The notes under the pieces are model-generated. The model was not told the DNA's origin. It made no database searches and saw nothing but the letters and a program-made list of their open reading frames with translations. Positions 14,382 to 24,329 of a DNA stretch of 64,000 nucleotides are shown piece by piece. Both the position numbers and the translations under genes were made by a program. Position 1 is the first letter of the stretch. Every line of letters starts with the position of its first letter. The DNA comes from CAXBBB01 sp963815505 (GTDB lineage: Bacteria > Bacteroidota > Rhodothermia > Rhodothermales > BA12). The DNA lies in the NCBI GenBank assembly GCA_963815505.1, contig CAWFGU010000023.1:1-64000 (forward strand). Direction: 5' to 3'.

Positions 14382-16544
14382 TCAGCCGCTCACGCGCAGG
14401 CGCTGGCCTGGGCGAATGGTGGAACCGGACAGGTCGTTCCACGCGCGCAGTTGCCGGACGGTGACGCCGTGGCGCTGGGCAATCGTGGAGAGGTTGTCGC
14501 CGCGCTGCACGCGGTACGTCGACGGCGTGGCAGGAGCCTGAACTTTCAGGTTCTGCCCCGAGCGGATGGTGCTGCCCGACAGGTTGTTCCACGCGCGTAG
14601 GTTGGAAACCGTCGTCCCATGCCGCTGGGCGATTTCGGACAGGTTGTCGCCGCGCTTGACGCGGTAGCTGGCTGCCCGCACGGGCGCAGAAGAGGCCGAT
14701 GCAGGTGCCGAGCCGTCAGTGTAGAGCGTCAGACGTTGACCCGAGCGGATGGTACTGCCCGACAGGTCGTTCCAGTTGCGAATCTGGCCTACGGTGACGC
14801 CGTGCCGCTGGGCGATGGTGGAGAGGTTGTCGCCGCGTTTGACGCGGTAAACCGTCCGCGAGCGCGTTTCCGCCGATGCCGTCCGGGTAGGCGTGCTGCG
14901 ACTTGAAGACGACGAGGAACGTGCGCTAGAGGGGGCTGACCGCGTCGAGGCGACGCGCGGCGTGACACGGGATCCATCGCCCATCAGGATCGGACGCGTC
15001 GGACGTGCGGCATATGCGACGTATTCGACCTGCCCGCTCGCCAGCGCGACGCCGCCCGCAGCCTCAGAGTAGGGAGCCGGAATGATGAGTGCTTCGCCCA
15101 TCACGATCTGCCTGGAGGCCATGTTGTTGCGGTTCTGAATCGCCTCGACCGTAGTGCCGTAGCGGCGCGCCAGCTTGCTCATCGAATCGCCCGCCTCGAC
15201 GATGTGCTCCGTTTCCGGCCCGGCCTGATCGGATCCGCCCAGCGCGGAAACGAGCGTCGACGCCGTTCCGGCGGGCAAGCGCAACGCGTAGTGTCCGTTC
15301 GTGCGCGGTACGATGGCGCGACGAAGTTCGGGGTTGAGTGCCCGAAGCACCTGCTCGTCGACGCCGGAAAGCTCCGCGGCGCGGTCGAGCGGAAGCGGAC
15401 CCTTGACGGCGACGCGCTCGTAGGCATAGCGCGGTCCGGGCGTCAGACTCGTAAGGTCGAGCGCCGATGGGTTGGAGACCAGAAGCGCCGTAGCGATGAA
15501 CTGCGGGACGTAGTTGCGGGTCTCCTTTGGAATGTCGTCGTAGATGTCCCAGAACGTCGCCTTGCGGCCGAGGCGGCTTTCGGCCCGGCGAAGGGCGCGT
15601 TTGATACGGGCGGGAGAGCAGTTGTACCCCGACAGCGCCAGTTGCCAGTCACCGCCGAACATCTGGTGCAGGTCGCGCAGGTGACGAGCCGCAGCGCGCG
15701 TCGCCTTCTCGGGATCCATCCGCTCGTCGACCCACTCGTTGACTTCGAGGCCGTACGCCCGTCCGGTCGGGCGGATGAACTGCCACAGACCTCCCGCCTG
15801 AGCCCAACTGTTGACGTTGGGCCTGAGGCCGCTTTCGATCATGGCGAGGTACTTCAGCTCGTCCGGCACACCTTCTTCCTCGAGGATCTGCTCGATCATC
15901 GGGAAATACGTGTGCGAGCGCTCGATCCAGCGATAGAGGTGCTTGTCGGGGCTTTTGAGCAGATACGCGATGCTCTGATCGACCAGCCGGTGGCGCGTCA
16001 TCTCCACCTGCGTCTCCATCGGGCGCAGGTCGGGTAGGGCTACGCCGTCGAGCGTTGCCGAGTCGTCGTTGAGAGCGGCGAACATCTCGGCGCGCAGAGC
16101 GAACACGCCGCCGCGCTGCGTCTGCAAATCGTCCGGGGCGACGCCGTAGTAGTGCTCGTATTCGGTAATGACCGAGCGGTAGAGTTCGCGGTAACGCGGG
16201 CGGTCGACTTCGCCCAGGATGTCTTCGTGATCGCGCAGGCGAGCCAGGTCGGCCATCGCCAAGTCGAACAGCCCTTCCGCCTCGTCGGTGTCGTCGGCGG
16301 CGAGGGCGAGCAGAATATCGGACTGGTACCGATAGACCCGGCTCATCACCAATACGGCCTGCTCTTCGCTCAGCGAATCCGACTCCGCCTCGTCCCCAAG
16401 TTCGAGGTACCGGTCGGCGTACGACCCGGCAAACGTCGTCGTACTCTGAGAGCGCTCTGGGGAAGCGTACTCGCCCTGCATCGACGCGCAGCCGACGAAG
16501 AACGGAGCTGCCGCGAGAACCGATGCGGCGAGCAAACGACGCAT
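14382..16544 (-). CDS. mltD: Membrane-bound lytic murein transglycosylase D with four LysM repeats
   Basis: The ATG at 16542-16544 gives MRRLLAASVLAAAPFFVGCA, a lipoprotein signal with lipobox FVGC; ATG 16589 would add 15 residues. A goose-lysozyme-like SLT domain contains the catalytic glutamate in LAMIESGLRPNVNSWAQAGG and the downstream IRPTGRAYGL, GYNCSPARIKRA and YVPQFIATALL motifs of MltD. Four LysM domains follow: one divergent (IVEAGDSMSKLARRYGTTVE) and three near-identical ones starting YRVKRGDNLS or YRVQRGDNLS. The enzyme cleaves peptidoglycan to 1,6-anhydro products at the outer-membrane face. The three C-terminal LysM units are very alike in DNA too, so they probably arose by recent duplication. 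Confidence 0.9.
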   Translation of the reverse strand: MRRLLAASVLAAAPFFVGCASMQGEYASPERSQSTTTFAGSYADRYLELGDEAESDSLSEEQAVLVMSRVYRYQSDILLALAADDTDEAEGLFDLAMADLARLRDHEDILGEVDRPRYRELYRSVITEYEHYYGVAPDDLQTQRGGVFALRAEMFAALNDDSATLDGVALPDLRPMETQVEMTRHRLVDQSIAYLLKSPDKHLYRWIERSHTYFPMIEQILEEEGVPDELKYLAMIESGLRPNVNSWAQAGGLWQFIRPTGRAYGLEVNEWVDERMDPEKATRAAARHLRDLHQMFGGDWQLALSGYNCSPARIKRALRRAESRLGRKATFWDIYDDIPKETRNYVPQFIATALLVSNPSALDLTSLTPGPRYAYERVAVKGPLPLDRAAELSGVDEQVLRALNPELRRAIVPRTNGHYALRLPAGTASTLVSALGGSDQAGPETEHIVEAGDSMSKLARRYGTTVEAIQNRNNMASRQIVMGEALIIPAPYSEAAGGVALASGQVEYVAYAARPTRPILMGDGSRVTPRVASTRSAPSSARSSSSSSRSTPTRTASAETRSRTVYRVKRGDNLSTIAQRHGVTVGQIRNWNDLSGSTIRSGQRLTLYTDGSAPASASSAPVRAASYRVKRGDNLSEIAQRHGTTVSNLRAWNNLSGSTIRSGQNLKVQAPATPSTYRVQRGDNLSTIAQRHGVTVRQLRAWNDLSGSTIRPGQRLRVSG

Positions 16545-16840
16545 GCCACGTGAGCGGCGAGGCGTACTAAAGTGGGCTGGAGGCGTCATTGAGCTGCGCA
16601 AAGAGAGGAATAGCGGACTTCAAGTGATTTCTCGCATGATCCGCGCTGATGACCTCACGATACGGAGTTAGCCTCCATCAGCGAAAGACCTGCTGAGATA
16701 TTTATTAACCTTCGTTACGAATGCGTAGCATTACGACATGACTCTCTCCCTTTGCGGCGATTGCCAACCGCCGAAGCCTTCTACACATAGCACCCCAACG
16801 GTAACCAGCGGCAAACCGCATGGGTGACCCAGAGAGCTTG

Positions 16841-18556
16841 TCAGGGTAAGACGCGCAGAATCACCATCGTCAGGTCATCGAAGGGTTCAACGTTGGGTCC
16901 CTGAAAGGCGTCGACAGCGTCCAAGATCAGGTCGCGCAGTTGGGCGGCAGTCGATCCGGCGTGGGTAGACAGTAGCGGCTCGAGGCGTTCTTCGCCCCAT
17001 TCTTCGCCATCCGGGCTGTGGACTTCGGTGACGCCGTCGGTGAACGTGACCAGCGCGTCGCCGGGTCGGAGCGTGGCGTGACCGGTTTCGTAGGGCATCC
17101 CGTCCATCACGCCGAGCAGCAAACCGCCCTCTTCGAGCGTTTCGAGCGAGCCGTCCGTTCGCAGGATGTAGGGCAGGTTGTGACCTCCGTTGACGTAGTC
17201 GAGTTGCCGCGTTTCGGGGTGATATATGGCGCCGAAGAACGTGATGAAGCGGTCGTACGTCGTGTTGGCACAGATGACGCGGTTGATGTGGCTTACGGCT
17301 TCGGACAGGCTCATGTCCATCGGGCGCAGCGTGTGCAGGCACGCCTGGATGTTCGCCATCAGCAGCGCGGCAGCCATACCCTTGCCCGTCACGTCAGCGA
17401 TGGCGAGCAGGATGCGCCCGTCCGACAGCTCCATCACGTCGTAGTAATCGCCGCCGACTTCGCGCGCAGGAACGGCGACAGCCACGATCTCGGCTCCGGG
17501 CACGTCGGGAAGCGACTGAGGGAGCAGCCGCTCCTGGATCGACCGGGCGATCTGCATTTCCTCCTCCATCCGCTGCTTCTGCAACTGCTCGTCGAGCAAG
17601 AACGAGTTGCGGACGGCCGTGAGCGCGAGTTGGCCGATGGCTTCGAGCAGTTCGATGTCGCTCTTGGAAAACGGCTGCTTGTTCATGCGCGTACCCAGCC
17701 CCATCAGGCCGCACGTGCGCCCCTGCTGTTGGAGCGGAATCAGCACGTCGATGCCCCACGTGAGCAGTTCGGCATAGGCGTCAGGCCACTCGTCGCTGGG
17801 CGTTAGGACGCGATCGAGTGCGCACACCCAGTCGGGATCGAAGTGATCGGTCGTCGCCTCTCTGGGCAGTCCACGCGCGGCGACCATCTCGTAGCCCGCT
17901 CCTCCTTGGGTCCGCTCGGCGACGAACAGGTAGCGGCTCACGGTCATCTGGCCCATCAGTGTCAGGCCGAGCGTGCGCGCGTGCTGTGTGCGGTCGGGCG
18001 TGGCGGCGAACTGCTGCGCCAGGGCGAACAGCGTGCTCAGCCGGTGGACGTTGCCGTCGAGCGTGCGGTTACTCGTGCGCAGCGCGTCGACGGTCTGCGC
18101 GTTCTGCACGGCAGGCGCGGCCATGCTCAGCAGCAGCTCGATAAAACGCTGCGCCTCGTCGGCGATTTCGCCCCGGAGAGGTTTGCCTAACGCCAGAATG
18201 GCGAGCGTATCGCCGTCGAACGTGATCGGCCAGACGTGCGCCAGCTTGTGACCCATGAGCGCCTGAGTAGCACCGGCGTCGTCCCACGCGCCCGGTCCGG
18301 TTTCGGGATGCGGGGCCAGGAGAGTGCCGCCGGGCGTGTCGCGCAGGCCGCGTTGTGCCGCGACGTGCCAGCCGTTGTCGTCGGGCGTTAGGACGGCGCC
18401 GCGCGTGACGAGCAGCTTGCTCATGACGGTCAGTAGCAGATTGCCGAAGATGAACGACGGGTCGAGCGACGACGAGAGCAGCAGGCTCGTTTCGCGCAGC
18501 GCGCCCAGGTCGAAGCGTTCGGTGCGCTGAGCGCGAGGCGTGGCGTCGGCAGGCAT
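16841..18556 (-). CDS. SpoIIE/RsbU-type PP2C serine phosphatase with GAF domains
   Basis: A 571-residue protein. Two GAF-like segments occupy about 15-165 and 170-310. A linker helix (LQKQRMEEEMQIARSIQERL) leads into a PP2C/SpoIIE domain with the metal-binding motifs VPAREVGGDYYDVMEL and LLAIADVTGKGMAAALLMAN, then FITFFGAIYHP and YVNGGHNLPYIL, and DALVTFTDGVTEVHS near the end. It dephosphorylates an anti-sigma-antagonist or similar serine/threonine-phosphorylated regulator in response to a signal sensed by the GAF domains. No RsbW or RsbV gene is adjacent. All the key aspartates and glycines of the family are present. Confidence 0.87.
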   Translation of the reverse strand: MPADATPRAQRTERFDLGALRETSLLLSSSLDPSFIFGNLLLTVMSKLLVTRGAVLTPDDNGWHVAAQRGLRDTPGGTLLAPHPETGPGAWDDAGATQALMGHKLAHVWPITFDGDTLAILALGKPLRGEIADEAQRFIELLLSMAAPAVQNAQTVDALRTSNRTLDGNVHRLSTLFALAQQFAATPDRTQHARTLGLTLMGQMTVSRYLFVAERTQGGAGYEMVAARGLPREATTDHFDPDWVCALDRVLTPSDEWPDAYAELLTWGIDVLIPLQQQGRTCGLMGLGTRMNKQPFSKSDIELLEAIGQLALTAVRNSFLLDEQLQKQRMEEEMQIARSIQERLLPQSLPDVPGAEIVAVAVPAREVGGDYYDVMELSDGRILLAIADVTGKGMAAALLMANIQACLHTLRPMDMSLSEAVSHINRVICANTTYDRFITFFGAIYHPETRQLDYVNGGHNLPYILRTDGSLETLEEGGLLLGVMDGMPYETGHATLRPGDALVTFTDGVTEVHSPDGEEWGEERLEPLLSTHAGSTAAQLRDLILDAVDAFQGPNVEPFDDLTMVILRVLP

Positions 18557-18613
18557 GGCAGGTAGGATGGTTGGGCGTAACGTACCGACGCGGCACGCGA
18601 CGACGCCAACGCG

Positions 18614-19152
18614 TCAGGACAATTCCACGACTTCGGCCCCGACCGCTCTGCCTCCTTCGACCGTCAACCGCAGGCACGTCTTGACCTGATGGAACCCCTG
18701 CCGACCCGCCGCGCCGGGATTGGCATAGAGCATCCGCCCCAGTCGCGGCACGCGCTCGACGCGCAGGATGTGGCTGTGTCCGCACACGAACAGGTCGGGC
18801 GGATCGGCATGTCAGGATCGGAGCCGATGCCCTTGGCCCAGCGCTTGGGATGCCCGCCGATGTGTGTCATCCACACGCGTAGTCCGCCCAGATCGAGACG
18901 CTGATGCTCGGGAGCGCGGTTGCGTATCGGTCGCCCGTCGACGTTGCCCCAGACGGCATAGGTCGGTGCGATCTGTTCGAGACGGTCGAGGATATCGGGC
19001 GTGCCCACGTCACCGGCGTGCAGAATCACGTCACAGCCCGCTAGGTCGGTGTCGAGCCCGTCGTGGTACCAGCCATGCGTGTCCGACACCAAGCCGACGA
19101 CGGCGCGGCCAGGCAAGTCGACGCGCGTGTACGCTTCGGGACTCGGCGTCAC
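18614..19152 (-). CDS. Metallophosphoesterase of the YfcE/MJ0936 family (apparent frameshift)
   Basis: The N-terminal part has VVGLVSDTHGWYHDGL, VILHAGDVGTPDIL and YAVWGNVDGRP, the D-x-H, GD and GNxD metal-binding motifs. Near 18812 the frame breaks. The next frame supplies the missing end: PPDLFVCGHSHILRVERVPR, then ANPGAAGRQGFHQVK and a stop at 18614-18616, containing the GHSH and NPG motifs of the family. Joined, it is ~179 residues, a normal YfcE length. Read as given, the protein would lose its last metal ligands. It is a likely cytosolic phosphodiesterase. It runs four bases from the next minus-strand gene. Confidence 0.78.
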
Positions 19153-19155
19153 GGC

Positions 19156-20103
19156 TTATCGAAGCATCAGCTGAACACCGACGTGCGGGCGCGCGCGGGG
19201 CGATCCCTCGCGCGGGTTCCACTGCACGATGGGCAGGTTGAGAAACGGCGTCAGCCTGTAGTGTGGGCGGTGGTACTCGAGGCCGGGACGGACCCACAAC
19301 ACACCGCCGCTGAAACGCTGCACCTGCTCGTCGGGCTCGCCCGCGTCGGCGGCCAGGGACGCACGGACGATCTCGTCGGCACCGGGCGAGCGGTGCAACC
19401 GGTACTCGCCGTGCTGCCCCAGAATGCCTATGTACGCCTTGCTCCCACTGGGGCCGAGGTGGAGGTTGTACGTCATCATCAGGTTGGCCTCGTAGCCCAG
19501 CGCGCGCGCGTTGTGGAGCGCGTACGACGGCTGCGGCGCTGCGGGCGGTGCGGCCTGAATGTCTTCCAGCGCCTCGAACTGCTGGTATCCCCGCTTGACA
19601 CGCCGCGCACCGACGACGAAGTCCGACGAAACGCGCGGTGAGAGGACGGACGAGGCGATCAGCGCAAGATCGGCCTGAGGGAAACCGACGCGCCCGTCGG
19701 CATCGGGGTCGAGGGCGAGGCGGAACGCATAGTCATCGAACCCTTCGGTCCGGTGGTAAGTCAGCACGACCCAACTCCATCGCATCGCACGCGCTCCGGT
19801 CGCTCCGGCAGCGTCGACGATGACGCCTGCGTCGAGGTAATCGGTCAGCGCATAATCCAGCCGGAACGCGACTCCCAGCGGATCAGGGGCGAGGGCATTC
19901 TGACTTCCCTCAACGGGACCCGCGGCCCGGTACGACACTTCGCCCGAAACGGCGTACGACTCGTGAAACGCGCGCCGCGCCGTCTCGCTGCGGTAGAACG
20001 GATCGTAGACGTGAAACGGCCGCTGCGCCAACGCAGGCTCCGCGACGCTCGCCACGACGGCGAGCATCAGCGCGAGCGAGCCTAGGCGCGACAGACGGGA
20101 CAT
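19156..20103 (-). CDS. Putative outer-membrane beta-barrel protein
   Basis: ATG 20101-20103 is chosen because it begins MSRLSRLGSLALMLAVVASV with cleavage near ALAQ. The mature ~290 residues alternate polar and apolar residues in short strands (LDYALTDYLDAGVIVDAAGA, SDFVVGARRVKRGYQQFEAL, YRLTPFLNLPIVQWNPRE) and end in an aromatic/hydrophobic strand HVGVQLMLR, as outer-membrane barrels do. I know no named family. It is upstream of and on the same strand as the phosphoesterase, with four bases between. Confidence 0.55.
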   Translation of the reverse strand: MSRLSRLGSLALMLAVVASVAEPALAQRPFHVYDPFYRSETARRAFHESYAVSGEVSYRAAGPVEGSQNALAPDPLGVAFRLDYALTDYLDAGVIVDAAGATGARAMRWSWVVLTYHRTEGFDDYAFRLALDPDADGRVGFPQADLALIASSVLSPRVSSDFVVGARRVKRGYQQFEALEDIQAAPPAAPQPSYALHNARALGYEANLMMTYNLHLGPSGSKAYIGILGQHGEYRLHRSPGADEIVRASLAADAGEPDEQVQRFSGGVLWVRPGLEYHRPHYRLTPFLNLPIVQWNPREGSPRARPHVGVQLMLR

Positions 20104-20222
20104 GAAAAGGTGGTGGAGTGACTTATCAATTACAGACGAACCGGCCGGGTGGTTTCGTATGGGCTTGCGCCGAGCCTCAGCCGCACGGATTGGATTCAGA
20201 CAACACACAACACACCCCTGTC

Positions 20223-20572
20223 ATGGAGAATCGCTCAAACGCCTTCGATCCCCAGCACGCACGTCGTATCTGGGACAAATCGCTATCACTCGATATTCGA
20301 ACGCGACAAATGGCTGTGTCAATACTGCGGTGCTGGCAGCAGCACGGACTTTGATGAGTGGTTTACGGCTCATGTCGGTGTGGATCACGTCGTACCACGT
20401 TCACGGAAGAGGACGAATGACGAGAGCAACCTCGTCACGTGCTGCCAGGCGTGCAACAACGCGAAAGGCTCTTACAAAGCCTCCTCGTTTGAGGATGCCA
20501 AGGCTTTTGTGGATGAAGAAGCGGGCCGAGAATCGCGCGTGGTTCGAAAAACACGTCGCGAAAGGGACTTGA
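20223..20572 (+). CDS. HNH endonuclease (two apparent frameshifts)
   Basis: Starting at ATG 20223 the frame gives MENRSNAFDPQHARRIWDK. Near 20280 it moves to RYHSIFERDKWLCQYCGAGS...VDHVVPRSRKRTNDESNLV, TCCQACNNAKGSYKASSFED. Near 20515 it moves again to KKRAENRAWFEKHVAKGT with a stop at 20570-20572. The central part is a typical HNH domain: CxxC zinc pair, DHVVPRS with the catalytic histidine, NLVTCCQACNxAKG. The joined protein is ~116 residues, usual for stand-alone HNH nucleases. Both shifts are in the same direction. It is divergent from the barrel protein gene and converges on the dehydrogenase at 20581. Confidence 0.68.
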
Positions 20573-20580
20573 CGATGTCT

Positions 20581-21903
20581 TTACGTCACCTCGAACTGCC
20601 GAATCGAGCGGATCGCGTCGGCGTCTCCGGTGAGACGAGCGGCCGTGTCGACGATGGCGGCGAGCGCGTCGTCGGAGAGCGGCGCGTCCAGGGCCGACAC
20701 GTCGTAGGCGATGCCGTAGGCGGCGAAGTCGCGGTGAGCCGATTGGAGCGTGCTCACACCTGCGTCGTAAATGGTGTCGGCGATGGCTTTGCGCGTGCCC
20801 CTCGCGTCGGCGTGGACGACGGCGAGCGTCCAGTAGGGTGCGTCTGACTCCACACCGATCGTCTGCTGCGGCATGTAGACGGTGTCGCGGACGGTCCCAT
20901 ACTGCTGCAGCAGCCGCGTCGACCCGGCAACGTAGCGGGCGATACGGGGCTGGGCTTCCTGCGTCGCCGCGCCGATGTGGGGGGTCGTGACGATGCCGCC
21001 TTCCTTGGCGTACGGGTTCTCCCACGCGTCGCGCTTGCTGCCCGGTTCTTCGGGAAACACGTCGACGGCGGCGGCGCGCACGTGTCCGGCTTCAACGGCG
21101 GCGAGCAGGTCGTCGGGTTCGTAGAGAAAGCCGCGGGCTGCGTTGAGAAACAGGCGCGGACTGCCCTCGCCCCGCTGCGACGCCAGGCTCGCGAAGTGAT
21201 CGGGCGTGATCAGGTCGCGGTTGCTGCGTCCTGCGCGGTCCTCGGCCGAGACATGCAGGCTGATCACGTCCGACTGAGCGAACGCCTCGGCCAGCGAGCC
21301 GACCGACTCCCACCCCAACGCTAGCCCGACTTCGCGCGCGACGACGTGCGTGTCGTAGAACAGCACGTCCATCCCGAACGCATCGGCCATGCGGGCGACC
21401 TGTTTGCCGATGTTGCCCAGGCCGATGATGCCCAGCGTCTTGCCTTTGAGCTCGTAGCGCTCGGTCGCATCCTTGGTCCACAGGTGGCGGCGCCCGGCAT
21501 CGTGGCTATCGAATATGCGCCGCGCCAGGCAAATCATCTCGCCCATCACCAGTTCGGCCACGCTGCGTCCGTTCGAGACTGGATCGTTGAGCACCAGAAC
21601 GCCATGCCGCGCGCACGCTTCCTTGTCGACACTGTCGTCGCCGATGCAGCACAGCACGACGGCGGCGAGGTTGGGCGCCGCTTGCAAGAGTGCTTCGTCG
21701 ACCGCAAACCGCGAGCGTTTGAACAGCAGGTCGTGGCCGCCCTCGGTCAGCCGCTGACGGACAAACGCCTCATCTTGCGTGGCGCTCTCCGGCAACCGCT
21801 CCGGCTCAATGCCCAGTTCGGACAGGTAGCCGTCCAGATCCGGGTGCGGGTTCTCCAGAATCAGAGCGCGCTCGAAGTGCGAGCGTAGACGGCGGACGGA
21901 CAT
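20581..21903 (-). CDS. serA: D-3-phosphoglycerate dehydrogenase-like D-2-hydroxyacid dehydrogenase
   Basis: A 440-residue protein with the D-2-hydroxyacid dehydrogenase fold. NDPVSNGRSVAELVMGEMI precedes the NAD-binding GKTLGIIGLGNIGKQ (GxGxxG at 161-166), with FYDTH as the acidic end of beta-2. The catalytic arginine lies in FLNAARGFL and the catalytic histidine in VTTPHIGAATQEAQ. A C-terminal ~80-residue region has the layout of an ACT-like domain (LAVVHADARGTRKAIADTIY). It probably oxidises 3-phosphoglycerate in serine synthesis; a related hydroxyacid substrate cannot be excluded. No serB or serC is nearby. Confidence 0.82.
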   Translation of the reverse strand: MSVRRLRSHFERALILENPHPDLDGYLSELGIEPERLPESATQDEAFVRQRLTEGGHDLLFKRSRFAVDEALLQAAPNLAAVVLCCIGDDSVDKEACARHGVLVLNDPVSNGRSVAELVMGEMICLARRIFDSHDAGRRHLWTKDATERYELKGKTLGIIGLGNIGKQVARMADAFGMDVLFYDTHVVAREVGLALGWESVGSLAEAFAQSDVISLHVSAEDRAGRSNRDLITPDHFASLASQRGEGSPRLFLNAARGFLYEPDDLLAAVEAGHVRAAAVDVFPEEPGSKRDAWENPYAKEGGIVTTPHIGAATQEAQPRIARYVAGSTRLLQQYGTVRDTVYMPQQTIGVESDAPYWTLAVVHADARGTRKAIADTIYDAGVSTLQSAHRDFAAYGIAYDVSALDAPLSDDALAAIVDTAARLTGDADAIRSIRQFEVT

Positions 21904-21986
21904 GTCGATGTGACTAGTGGAAAGCGCAGCCTACCACTCTGGCTTCGCCGCGTTTCCGATGCTTCTCACGACCACCACGCCAAGTG

Positions 21987-22436
21987 TTAGCCCAGCGCGG
22001 GGCCGAAGTACTGCGGCCACAGCATCAAGATCAGCGTCACGAACCAGAGCAGATGCCCGATGCCGATCCACATCATCACCTTCTTTCCGGCTACTTCGCC
22101 CGATACATATTTCTTCCACGTCCGCGCGATACCAAATACTTGAACGCCGACGAGCGCTAAGATCAGCAGTACACTAGTGGTGTAGACGAAGCTGTACGGG
22201 TGGTCCGGATGGAAGAGGCGTTGGTCGCTGATTAGGCCTGCAGTCAATCCTCCTGCCCACAGAAGAACGGCGGCGCCCGTCATGGCAGCAGCCGTCTTAC
22301 GCCCCACCTCAGCGATGCGCTCGGTGAGGTCCAGCTTGCCGAACGCTTGCAAGCGCAGCGACAGGCCGAACCAGACGAACCCGGCGACAATGTGTATCGT
22401 GACGATCAGTCCGTAGAGCAGCAGGCCGGATTCCAT
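21987..22436 (-). CDS. Four-helix integral membrane protein
   Basis: ATG 22434-22436 is preferred because it begins directly with a membrane helix (MESGLLLYGLIVTIHIVAGF); the longer frame upstream is low-complexity. Four helices are visible: 5-27, about 50-70 (AAAMTGAAVLLWAGGLTAGL), about 82-102 (YTTSVLLILALVGVQVFGIA) and about 120-142 (WIGIGHLLWFVTLILMLWP). The histidine in the first helix and the 4-TM layout recall small CopD/DUF2269-like proteins. The family is uncertain. It stands alone between serA-like and the YWTD protein on the same strand. Confidence 0.6.
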   Translation of the reverse strand: MESGLLLYGLIVTIHIVAGFVWFGLSLRLQAFGKLDLTERIAEVGRKTAAAMTGAAVLLWAGGLTAGLISDQRLFHPDHPYSFVYTTSVLLILALVGVQVFGIARTWKKYVSGEVAGKKVMMWIGIGHLLWFVTLILMLWPQYFGPALG

Positions 22437-22640
22437 GAGCGAAGTCGGTGAGGGTGAGATCGTCGGCAACGCCGCCCGCAGCCCGTCGGTGCCGGTGCGC
22501 GACAATCCGATCAATCCGATCGATCCGACAGGTCTACACGAATCGACTGAGTGCGAGTTTGACGACGCTACCGCAGTGCCAGAACCGCCGCTCCCTCCCG
22601 GTGAAGAGAGCGGCGGCAAAGCGAATATGGACGGCGTGCC

Positions 22641-24077
22641 TCACCGGGCGATAGTAAATGCCTGCGTCGTGCGAAACGTCTCGCCCGTAACGACGACCGA
22701 GTAGACACCGGAGGGCAGACGCGCCGTGTCGAGCGGCCATCCCATCGCCTCGCCCGTTTTCATCTGCCCCGAGAACACGCTGCCGACGCGGCGCCCGAGC
22801 AGGTCGTAGACCGATACGTCGATGTGCTGCGAGCGCCCCACCTGGACCCCGACGCGCGTGGCGTCTGTTGCGGGATTGGGCGAGACGGTCAGGTGCATGG
22901 CCTCGTCCATACCCACCGCGAGTTCGACGACCGGCGAGAACGTGCGCGCGCCATCGAGATCAACCTGTCGCAGGCGGAAACGGTGGACGCCGGGGGCGAG
23001 GACGGACGTGCCGAGCGTGTACGACTGCGCTTCGAGTGTCGTACCGGCCCCAGGCACGAAGTCGAGGTCGGCGAAGCCTGCCGCACGCGGGGCGCGGTGC
23101 TCGACGTAGAATCCGGCGTTGTTGGTCTCACTCGCCGTTGCCCAGTCGAGCCGAGCCGAGCCGCCGTCGAGAGTGGCCGAAAACTCGATGAGTTCGACCG
23201 GCAGGTTAGCGTCCGTACTGCTCGTAGCGACGATAGCGCGCAGGTTGTCCGTGCTCGTGCCCCCTGCCACGTAGGAGTTGCCCTCCAGCATGCCGCCGAG
23301 GGTGAACCGCTGCACTGCAGACGCGGTGGGGCTGCTAATCGGCAGCAGGAGAACGAACAGGTTGGTCGGCGTCGCGGTGAGCGCATAGGGGATGTAGGAC
23401 GCGTTCGTCGCTATCCACGTCTTGTCGAAACTGGTTGTGCCGTCCTTATCGACGCGGCCGATGTGGCTGTTACCCCCGATCCGGTTGGTCCAATACACGA
23501 ACGATCCCTCAGTCGTGACGCCGGTGGGATCGTCGACTCCGCCCACCCAGGACGGCTCAACCGTTCCCGTCCCGTCTCTACGCATTCGCCCAATGGCGTC
23601 GCGGCCCGCATCGGCCCAGTAGAGATGGGTTTGGTCCGCGGTGATGTGATAGATCGACGCGTTCGCGGGGAGCGTCGCAAGGATCGTCGGTGCACTGCTC
23701 TTGTCGAGAGGCATCCGCGTGATGGTGCGGTTGGCGCGGTCGGTCCAGTAGAGAAACGTATTGTCGGTCGTGATGCCGGAGATGGTGCCGTTGGTAGCTC
23801 CGATTACCCACTGGTTCTGCACGTTGTTGTTGCCCAGGCGCGAGTCCACGCGGGCTATCTCGTTTCCGTTGACGCTGGCGGCGTACAGATAGGTGCCGTC
23901 GAAGGCGAGGTCGCTGGGCGGAGCGACGCCCTGAGCCACCCGCGTGCCGCTGGTATTGAGGTTGGCCTCGGCGACTCGGTCGATGACGCCCGTCGACTCG
24001 CGACCGATGTAGAGGGAGGGTTGAGCGATGGCCGGAATCGCGGCGAGCAGAACGAGGAGGAGTGTGACGAGGCGCAT
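22641..24077 (-). CDS. Secreted YWTD beta-propeller protein with type IX sorting domain
   Basis: ATG 24075-24077 begins a signal peptide (MRLVTLLLVLLAAIPAIAQ). Residues ~20-275 carry LDL-receptor-class-B-like repeats (FLYWTDRANRTITRMPLD, HLYWADAGRDAIGRMRRDG, FVYWTNRIGGNSHIGRVDKDG), which build a propeller. A fibronectin-like segment follows (LDWATASETNNAGFYVEHR). The last ~80 residues (LTVSPNPATDATRVGVQV, VYDLLGRRVG, LPSGVYSVVVTGE) form a Por-secretion C-terminal sorting domain, the signal for the type IX system of Bacteroidota. The protein is therefore exported across the outer membrane and released or surface-anchored. Its ligand is unknown. Confidence 0.83.
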   Translation of the reverse strand: MRLVTLLLVLLAAIPAIAQPSLYIGRESTGVIDRVAEANLNTSGTRVAQGVAPPSDLAFDGTYLYAASVNGNEIARVDSRLGNNNVQNQWVIGATNGTISGITTDNTFLYWTDRANRTITRMPLDKSSAPTILATLPANASIYHITADQTHLYWADAGRDAIGRMRRDGTGTVEPSWVGGVDDPTGVTTEGSFVYWTNRIGGNSHIGRVDKDGTTSFDKTWIATNASYIPYALTATPTNLFVLLLPISSPTASAVQRFTLGGMLEGNSYVAGGTSTDNLRAIVATSSTDANLPVELIEFSATLDGGSARLDWATASETNNAGFYVEHRAPRAAGFADLDFVPGAGTTLEAQSYTLGTSVLAPGVHRFRLRQVDLDGARTFSPVVELAVGMDEAMHLTVSPNPATDATRVGVQVGRSQHIDVSVYDLLGRRVGSVFSGQMKTGEAMGWPLDTARLPSGVYSVVVTGETFRTTQAFTIAR

Positions 24078-24329
24078 GAGCGGTCGGCTGTTGTGGTGTG
24101 GTAGAGGAAATTCGCGGTCGCAACTGGCGACACGAGACGTGATCGAAATACCCCACTGGCGTCGCATGCAGCCTTCTCCCAAAGGAGAGGATTGAGGTAG
24201 CCAAAGAGCTACATCGAGCGTGGGTAGAACCGACCACATCGACCTCTGTGACGGTGAAGCGCGCGCAGTTTCGGATGGACGGACCGTTCGTACCGGAACC
24301 GCCACGCCCGATTTCCTTTGCGCTCTCCG

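Noticed and set aside
20149..20847. 232-codon frame as one HNH protein
   Set aside because: Its second half runs antisense through the dehydrogenase gene; the true HNH C-terminus lies in another frame ending at 20572.
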